Translations under genes and position numbers: made by a program
NCBI GenBank assembly: GCA_001662425.1
Contig: BDDC01000151.1
Span: forward strand, 34,056-98,055
DNA: 64,000 nt
Source: Chlamydomonas sphaeroides
Lineage: Eukaryota > Chlorophyta > Chlorophyceae > Chlamydomonadales > Chlamydomonadaceae
Direction of reading: 5' to 3'
Notes under the pieces: model-generated
The model's database searches: none
Seen by the model: only the letters and a program-made list of their open reading frames with translations
What the model was told of the DNA's origin: nothing
Shown here: positions 56,925-64,000 of the stretch, in pieces
Numbering within the stretch: the first letter of the stretch is position 1
How the letters are laid out: every line of letters begins with the position of its first letter

Positions 56925-59177
56925 TCATGCCGCCAGCCTCTTGGTCAGCACCACCGCGTCCGAGGGGCTCAGCTTCTTGTAGTAGTCCTTGACCACCTCG
57001 CCCCGCACAAAGCCGTGGCGCTCGTAGAAGCGCACCGCCTCCTCGTTGTCCACCTGCGGCAGGGCGGCCGCGGCGAGGGGCGAGCGCCGCACCCTCAGGG
57101 TGAGCAAGCACGACCACGGCACGGGCGTGACGGGCGAGAGGTTCAGCCACAGGCATAGACGACCGGGGAGGGTATCTAATGGGCAGAGAGGTGGCAGAGG
57201 GAGGGGGCAGACCGGCGGCTGCAGCCTCAGCATGCCGCCAGCCGCCGGCGATGCAGCCAAGCCAGTGGGCCGGGGCGGCACCTGGGCCCCGGGCGCTGGA
57301 GCATGTGCTTCAGTGCACGGTACCACGCCGCTGCATGGGGGAAGGAAGGCAGGTGCCTGCCACGCGGTGGCAGCGTCGCGGTGGCAGCGTCGCGGTGGCA
57401 GCGTCGCGGTGGCAGCGTCGCGGTAGCAGCATCGCGGTGGCAGCGTCGCGGTGGCAGCGTCGCGGTGGCAGCGTCGCGGTAGCAGCGACGTGCCAGTGCT
57501 TGGTCCTGTACAGGTATCCTCAGCTCAGCTCGGCACGTCACAGCGGAGCATGCCCGGGTGTGTGGCACCCGCCGCCCGCCTGAGCTAACCCCCGCTACCG
57601 CAGCACCTCCCACGGCCCGGCTCTGCGCCCCCCTGCCGCGGCGCTCAGCCCCCGGGCACCCCGGCCCCGCCCCACCTTGACGTGCACGAACGCCTCCTCG
57701 ATGTTGGGGTCCGCAGCGGCCGCGGCCAGCGACCGCTGCAGCAGCTTGGTGCCTGCGCGGCCGGGCGGCGACAGCGGGCGACGGGCGGAGGGGCTGGGCG
57801 CTGGGCAGCACAGCCACGGCACAGGTCAGGTGTAATGTACCCACGGATCCCCAGGGGCGCTGAGGCAGCATCTGCTGCTCGGGGCGGGCACGCGAGGCCG
57901 CGCCAGCACCAGCGGCCCCGCCGCCACCGCGGCAGCGCCACTGCTGGTTCAGCGGCTGGGGGCGGCCCCCCGGACATGGCCCGCATCTACGTGGCCCGCA
58001 TCTACGTGGCCAGTGGCGGCGCGGGCACACCGCCGCCTGGGCGCACGCGTGCCTCGTGGGCGCCTTTTGGCGCAGCAGCCGCAGGGACCGCTGCGGCGGC
58101 AAGCGGAGGCTGCGAGGAGGGGCCCCCGTCTGACCCAGCGCAGTCCGGGCCGCCGCCGCAGCGCTGGCCGCCCGTGGCTTCACGTGACTGCACGGGACTG
58201 CACGGGGCGCACGCGGCGGGCCGGGCCCCGTCGCTGCGGCGAGCAGCGGTGAGCTCGGCACCATCTCAGCACCCCGGCTCTCGGCGCCTGTGGGCCTGTG
58301 GGCCGTGTCCGGCCCTCCGCATGGCTTAGGCCGCATCCAGCCCACAGGTCAAGGGACACGAGGCACTATGCTGCGCCCGTGCATGGCGGCTGCGCAACGC
58401 GCCTACGCCGGTACGCTGACGGTTTGCGGCTCCCCGGCTTTGCGACTTAAGGCCACCACACATTGGAGACCCCGCGTGACCGCAGCCCCGGGCACCTCCA
58501 GGATCCAGAACCTGCCGCCAGGCTGCGGTGGCTGCGGCGGCTGATCAAGCAGCTGCTGCTGCTACGCTGCGTCACAACGCCGCCGCCCGACGGTCCCCTC
58601 GCCTCACCGATGCCGTAGTTGCGGTAGGGCGCCAGTACGCCCAAGATAGCGATGTAGGCCTTGGCCTTGCCGTTGGGCTGCAGGGGCAGCGCGCCGGCCG
58701 GCGGCCCGGGGTGAGCGCTGAGCGGGCCGCGGCCTCCGGCCCAGCGGGCGCCGGCTAGCGGTGCTGTGGACGAGCGCGGCTCACCTGCCGCTCACAACGC
58801 ACGGCTACCGCGCCGACGAGGATGTCGTTGTGGTAAGCTGCGGCCGGGCGAGATGGATGCGTCAGGGGAGTAGGCCGGCACCGCGCCGGGGCCGGGGCAG
58901 AGCGTGGCAGAGGGCCGGCAGTCGACAGCTGAGCGACCGCACCTAGTTGTGTCAGCTCTCCGCAGGCCATGCATTGCTTGTAGATCTCATCCTGAAGTCA
59001 CCCAGGCGCGCCAGGGGTGAGCGAGGACGCGCCGGCGCGGAGCGCGGCAAGGATCGGCTTTTCTGCTGGACGCACCCCGTACTTGATTGGAAATATGACA
59101 TTATTAAGCAGTTTGAGCTGCTCTAGGTTCTTTTCCCGGACGATGTCAAACGACACGGGCAGCTCTTGCGACGGCAT
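56925..59177 (-). CDS. NAA50: N-alpha-acetyltransferase 50 (NatE catalytic subunit)
   Basis: GNAT-fold enzyme that acetylates nascent N-termini (Met-hydrophobic starts) and works with the NatA complex at the ribosome. Six exons: 59177-59076, 58991-58943, 58837-58785, 58677-58608, 57752-57676, 57053-56925; 159 residues (human 169). Family landmarks are LNNVIFPIKYG (human LNQVIFPVSY), AYHNDILVGAVAVR, the acetyl-CoA loop LGVLAPYRNYGIGTKLL (the R/QxxGxG/A motif reads RNYGIG), VDNEEAVRFYERHGF, and DYYKKLSPSDAVVLTK. The start ATG at 59177 is the one giving the usual short N-terminus; in-frame codons further upstream are not ATG. Large introns contain simple repeats. It converges with an orphan gene and diverges from the exonuclease gene. 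Confidence 0.95.
57366..57490. repeat. 14-bp GTGGCAGCGTCGCG tandem array
   Basis: About nine copies with single substitutions (GTAGCAGCATCGCG variants) inside the last NAA50 intron. This looks like recent array growth. Confidence 0.85.
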
Positions 59178-59502
59178 GGCTCGCGGAGGCAGTCGCTGGT
59201 TATCGCTTGTTGCAGTATATATCTTCACGGATGCGCACACGAGTTGTGGGAGTAGTGGGTAGAGCCGTGCTGTTCACGGACAATGGATTGCAGTCCGGGC
59301 TGAAAGCCGACATGCACCATCCCAATTTCCAGCTCCATACAACAATACCCGCAACATATGCAATTACCTACAGCATAGCAGCGCCGCTAGCAGGGCGCTG
59401 CACGGCCGTCGCTTTGCACGCATGCACCGCTTTCGTGGGCGCACCTCTGGTTGGCGGCAGCTGACGGTCACACGCCCTTGACCAGCACCAGCCGCAGCAA
59501 CG
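59178..59502. promoter_or_regulatory. Divergent promoter region of NAA50 and the exonuclease gene
   Basis: 325 bp, A/T-rich for the window (notably 59200-59390), shared by both 5' ends. No specific element was identified. Confidence 0.5.
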
Positions 59503-62500
59503 ATGCAAGGCGTCGTGGGGCGTCCGTGCACACGCTCGGCAGCGGCTTGCTGGGGCCGCGACGGCGCGGCCCCCGCCGGCCCCCGCCTCTCACCTCCCAG
59601 GGCCAGACCGCAACCCGCGGCGGGCAGCGCCTTCATCGCAAACACAAACACATTTCTCGACAAGGCCACTGCCCCGCCTCTCTGCTGCACGCTGCGGCCT
59701 GCCGCGTCCCGCACGCGGCGCCACCTGCCCTGCGCCCCGGCCGCCGCCTCCGGCGCCGGCACGGGGCCGTCCGACCCCACGCCCCGCGCCGAAGGCCCCG
59801 GGACCAACAACCCTCCGCAAGACGCTGACTGGCGGTCAGCTATGGACGAGTGGGAGGGCGAGCTGGCGAGTTGGCAGCAGAGCAGCAGCAGCAGCAGCAA
59901 ACAGGGCCGCGGCGGCAGCGGGCGCTCCAAGGCCGCTGCCAGCAGCAGCGGCAGCGGTACGGATGCGCCCTCCACGAGCGGCCGCGACTTCGGTTGGGGC
60001 GACGCTGGGGGCGCCAAGGTGTTTTCGCCAGGTGCCTATCCGCCAGGTGACAACGACCTGATGACGGACATGATTGCCGGCGAGTCGGTTGACACCGAGT
60101 GGCTCAAGTGGGAGGCCGGCGAGCTGGGCGGCGGTACGGAGTACGGCGCCGCGTACGGCAACCGTACGCGGCGGTACCCGAACCGCTCCAGGGAGCGGCG
60201 GCCGCCCAAGCAGCAGCTCGTACTGCGCGCACTGCGGGAGCGGGGGCAGGAGGAGGAGGCCGCGGAGCGCGGCAGGGCGCGGCGCGACGCACGGCGCGGT
60301 GGAGCCGCCGCAGCCCCTGACGAGGCCCTGGATGCCGACATGCGGGCTGCGGCCGCTGAGATTGCGGCGATCTTTGACGCGGGCGCTGACGGCGAGGCTC
60401 TGTCATACGAGGATGATGACGGCTACGACGGCCTGCTGTCCGCCGGCGCCATAGGCGACGCCATGTGGGCGGTGCCCACGGGGCCGGAGCCGCTGAAGCC
60501 CCTCGAACCCATCCCTGCGTTCGGCGACGACCCCGCTGACCTGGCGGGCGCGAGCTCCTCGCGCGTCGCCGATCCGTACGGCGCCGCCACAGCGTACGAC
60601 GCTGCTTCCGGCAGCGGTGGCAACGACGGCGAGGCCGCAACGGCGGATGCAGCCAGCGATCCCTTTCTCGGCGGCGGCTACATTGACGATGACGAAATCT
60701 TTGGTCAGCCGCTGGGAACGCCGCGCGCCCGCCGCAACGGCGGCGCCGTTGGCGCCGGCTCGCGCCGCTGGCGCGACGCCGCCGGCGAAGCTAACATCGC
60801 GGCCTGGGGCGCTGACGCGCCGGGGGCCTGGGGCCATGGAGACGACGGCCTCGGCATCAACGATGTTGACCCACTGGACGAGTGGGGTGGCGACGGGGAG
60901 GAGCCGGTCAGGCAGGCCCGCGGCGGCCGGGCGGTGGCGAGCAGGAGCAGGAGCGGCGACGACTTCGGCTTTGCGGACTGGAACGAGGAGACGCTGCCGC
61001 CGTCCGGTCCCGGCTGGGACCAGAGCATCCCCGGCCGGCGCAGGGCGCAGCCGGAGGCGCAGCGGGGCTGGAAGGACATGCTGGCGCAGTGGGCGGTCGA
61101 GGAGCCGGGCCGCAGGCCGGCGGCGGGCGGCGGCGGCAAGGGCGGCGGCGGCAAGGGCGCCGCCAAGCGGGAGCGCGACGAGCTGCAGCGGAAGATGGTG
61201 GGTGGGCGGCTGGTGGTGGTTGCGGTGGGGAATGGGGAGGCGCGACAGGGACGGCGGCCGTGCGGTGCGGTACGGGGCCTGGGCGAGAGGGGCCCGGCGG
61301 GCTGCGGGCTGCGGGCGTGCCGGCGGCCGTGCTGCTGGTGACCGCGTCGTCGGGTCGTCGGGACCCTGAGGCAGCAGCGGTCACACGCGCGCTTGTGATG
61401 CGCTACCGCGCCCCGCCTAGCGCACTGAGCTGCGCATACGCCGTGGCCCCGGAACGCCTGGGGAATGTCAACTGGCACGCGACTCTTCCGCTGTCCTCGC
61501 AACCTCACCACCCTTTGCATGGCCATGCCCACTCGCGAGCGTCCCTGCCCGCGACGTGGAGGAGCACGAGCCAGCGCGCTCACGCTGCACCTCCCCTTCC
61601 CCTTCCCCTTCACCTCCAGGCCGAGGCCAGCGCCCTCATCCAGCGCACTGGTCACGCCGTCACCTTCCCGCTGCCGCCGCTGCCCAGCCCCGACCCCGGC
61701 CCCGGCCCCGAGCCGCCGGCGCCAGCGGCGCCGGCGCTGGCGCCGCCCCTGCCCGCGGCGGTTGTCGCGGCCATGCAGGCCGCCGAGTCGGGCGGTGGGG
61801 CGGCGTGGTGGGGCGTGCACTTGCAGTACGGCTTCCCCTCGGCCTTCCGGCTGCTGGACCCCAGCAGCCCGATGACGCCCATCGAGCTGCCGCAGGTGGG
61901 ATGGGCATATGGCAGGGATTGGGGCCGTAACCGTGCTCATGCGCTGGTACGTGGCGGGAGAGGGGCGACGGGAGCGCCGTCCAGGGCGCTGGGCGGCCGG
62001 GGAGCTGCCGCAAACGGGATGGGACGCAGTGGTGCAGAGGAGAGGGCGGCGGCAGGGGTGGGGAGTGACCGAGGGGTGCAGGGGGCGGCACCAGGGATGG
62101 GCGGGGCACCCAGGGGTGCCGACTCGCCCGCTCGCAGCGCCCACATGGCGAGCGCACGCGCCCGTGGCTGGGCCCCGGCCCCGCTCCACACACCTTGGCC
62201 GCGCCGCTCGCGCTGCTCGCGCTGCTAACCCTGCTCGCCCTGCTCGCGCTGCTAACCCTGCTAATCCTGCTCGCGCTGCTAACCCTGCTAATCCTGCTCG
62301 CGCTGCTAACCCTGCGCGCCGCCCACGACCCGCGGCCCGCGGCCCGCGCACCGCACCGCAGGAGCTGCTCGAGCGCGTCCCCGACGACACGCAGGTGCGT
62401 GCGGCGCCTCCCGCTCCCGCTCCCCGCCGCTGCCTCGGCGCCCCCGCCTGACCCCCCCCTCTCCCCCCGCGCGCATGTTCGCACGCCGAACAGGTACTCC

Positions 62501-64000
62501 CCCTCCCCCCGGCACATCCGCTCTCTCCTCCCTATCCCGACACGCACACCCCTCGCCACCACCCCAGGTGGTCCGTGACGCTCTGCGCCACCTGCGCCAC
62601 GAGCGGCCGCGGCCCTCGCGCGGCGGCCGGCCGCGGGACGACATCTTCGGAAGCTTCGATGAGTCCGCGCCGGCCGTCGGGGGCGGCGAGGACGGGGAGG
62701 GCGGTCCGCAGGCGGCGGTGGCGCGGGAGGCGGCGTACGCTGCGTGGACGCTGTCCAGGGCGCGGCAGGAGGCGCTACCGGGCTGCTGGGCATACTCGCT
62801 GGACGGCATGGCGCAGATCCTGGTGGTGCGGGTGAGGCGGGCTGCCGAATGAGGGGAGCTGTCCAGTGGATGTACTTAAAGGTGTGTCTTATACACCTAC
62901 GATGGGTTGTGATGTTGGGTCGGGGGCTGCTGGGCGTACTCGCCGGACGGCATGGCGCAGGCCCGGGTGGTGTTGGTGAGTTGAGGTCGGGCACGTGGCG
63001 GGTGTTGACGGGTGGTGCTGGCGTCGCGATGCGCGGGCGGGGACGCGAAGGCCACTTCGCAGCGCGCCCCAATGAAGGGTGGCCGACACCCCGCCATCTG
63101 CAGCTGCTGCGCCACTCTTTTCAAGTGGGCCTGACGTTGGCGGCCACACACCGCCGCCACCACCGCTTCCCTCATCCGATCACCGCACCACCACCGCCCA
63201 ACGCCCCCTTGCCCCCAGGACCACCGCTCCGTGGCCACGGCGCTGTCCTGGCTGACCGCCTCCGCGGGGCCCGACTACGCGATAGGCATTGACATGGAGT
63301 GGCCGCAGCAGGTGGCGGGGCAGCCGCCCGCCGCCGCGCTGATGCAGGTGCGCCGTGAGCTCCTGGGGGCCTGCTGGGGAGGCCGGGGCCGGGACGTGCT
63401 GGGGTCCTTGGGGTCCTTGATGGTGATTGGCCACGGCCGCCCCTGACGCGCTGCCGCCGGCGCGCCTCCTCGTGCTGTGCGCTGCCGCTCTCGCCTTTCA
63501 CAATCCTTGCCTCCGTGCTCTCCCATCCCTGCTGCCAACCCCGCCAGCTGGCCACCCCCAACCGCATGGTGCTGTTGCACCTGGCCGCCATGAAACGGGA
63601 CGCCAGGGGTAGGGCTGGCTGCGTTACAAACGTCTCCAAGATGACCAGTGCTAAGAGCACCGAACATCATGACGCATCGCTTGAAACATGTCTGTCCGCC
63701 ATGCCCCACCGACTTGGCTCCGCCGTCCTCCCTCCTCCTCACCCGCACCTCCCTCCTCTCGCACCCCCTCCGCAGCCTGGCACGGCCCGCTGCACAGCCT
63801 GCTATGCGACGCCCGCTACACCTGGGTGGCCTGCGGCTGGGAGGGCGGCGACGCGGCGGCGATGCGGGAGCTGTTCGGCGAGCGCTGCCCCGAGATGCGG
63901 GTTGTGGACGTGCAGGCGGCGGCCAGGGCGGCGGGCTGGCGGCGGGTCGGCATACTGGGCTTGGTGCGTAGGGAGGGGAGGGGAGGGGAGGGGAGGGGAG
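59503..64000 (+). CDS. Putative organelle-targeted protein with C-terminal DEDD 3'-5' exonuclease domain (3' end missing)
   Basis: Seven exons are visible: 59503-61197, 61620-61895, 62362-62394, 62568-62831, 63219-63347, 63548-63608, 63776-63963, continuing past the edge; 882 residues so far. The first about 85 residues are Arg/Ala/Ser-rich with no acidic stretch, like a plastid or mitochondrial presequence. A long acidic, Gly/Ala/Asp-rich region follows (DDDGYDGLLSAGAIGDAMW; repeated short acidic-Trp segments such as WRDAAGEANIAAWGADAPG). Exon 2 has a block I do not recognise (WWGVHLQYGFPSAFRLLD). From residue about 758 a WRN/RNase D-like fold begins: DYAIGIDMEWPQQ (DxE motif I), LMQLATPNRMVLLHL, then CGWEGGDAAAMRELFGERCP and VVDVQAAARAAG. 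Motif III would lie beyond the window. The splice 62831 to 63219 joins LVVR to DHRSVATALSWL in phase, supporting a single gene. Confidence 0.75.
62203..62312. repeat. GCTGCTAACCCTGCTCGC tandem repeat
   Basis: Array of alternating GCTGCTAACCCTGCTCGC- and GCTAATCCTGCTCGC-like units in intron 2 of the exonuclease gene, just before the 33-nt exon 3. Confidence 0.8.
62777..62985 (+). repeat. Exon 4 end plus splice donor repeated in intron 4 (exonuclease gene)
   Basis: The end of exon 4 (GGGCTGCTGGGCATACTCGC and TGGACGGCATGGCGCAG, about 62780-62816, with donor CGG|GTGAGG at 62832) recurs at about 62926-62980 as GGGCTGCTGGGCGTACTCGC and CGGACGGCATGGCGCAG. The copy ends TTG|GTGAGT, so it carries its own decoy donor. 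Confidence 0.8.
63971..64000. repeat. GGGGA pentamer repeat at the window edge
   Basis: Perfect GGGGA repeats directly after the last visible donor of the exonuclease gene, running off the end of the window. Confidence 0.9.

Noticed and set aside
57366..57490. Possible CRISPR or coding repeat in the NAA50 intron
   Set aside because: It is a 14-bp satellite with no spacers, and the NAA50 exons on both sides join without it.
62203..62312. Telomere-like CTAACCCTG repeats
   Set aside because: The unit is irregular and leucine/alanine-codon-like within an intron, not a clean telomeric array, and genes continue on both sides.
60617..62390. Long frames opposite and out of phase with the exonuclease gene, including a 561-codon minus-strand frame
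   Set aside because: Their products are Arg/Pro/Ala-rich shadows of the real coding frame and show no domain.

Overview
The window is nuclear DNA of a very GC-rich eukaryote, most likely a chlorophyte green alga. Evidence: about 70% GC by eye; every gene split by short introns with GT-AG or GC-AG borders; plant-type families such as a QWRF/augmin-8 protein; Ala/Gly/Gln homopolymer tracts; and TGTAA, the usual chlorophyte poly(A) signal, downstream of several genes. Extreme GC would fit a Sphaeroplealean alga, but that placement is a guess. There is one assembly gap (31833-32196).

Fifteen genes were found. Exon chains were built by hand from splice borders, reading phase and family conservation. 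For the ten genes read complete with no doubtful end (MCM8, DDRGK1, TRMT2A, ARL5, ICT1/ArfB, the JmjC protein, the securin-like protein, the two orphans and NAA50) and for the augmin-8 gene, whose first exon is tentative, the spliced length is an exact multiple of three with no internal stop.

Left to right: (-) F-box/LRR protein, cut by the left edge; (+) MCM8, a 20-exon helicase gene; (-) DDRGK1 of the UFMylation pathway; (-) TRMT2A tRNA m5U methyltransferase with an RRM; (+) ARL5 GTPase; (-) unrecognised multi-pass membrane protein; (+) ABCG half-transporter containing the gap; (-) ICT1/ArfB-type peptidyl-tRNA hydrolase; (+) JmjC protein resembling JMJD4; (-) augmin subunit 8/QWRF protein; (+) small protein with securin-like features; (-) and (+) two orphan genes; (-) NAA50 acetyltransferase; (+) large protein with an N-terminal presequence ending in a DEDD 3'-5' exonuclease domain, cut by the right edge.

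The genes do not form one pathway. They are mostly housekeeping: DNA repair, translation and tRNA modification, protein modification, spindle, traffic and transport. Except for the DDRGK1/TRMT2A pair, every neighbour is on the opposite strand, giving seven divergent pairs with mostly short shared promoter regions and six convergent pairs. No phage, plasmid, CRISPR, rRNA, tRNA or intact transposon was seen. The most unusual features are structural: exon 3' ends repeated downstream together with their splice donors, one intron framed by an 11-bp direct repeat like a newly inserted introner, and frequent GC-AG introns.
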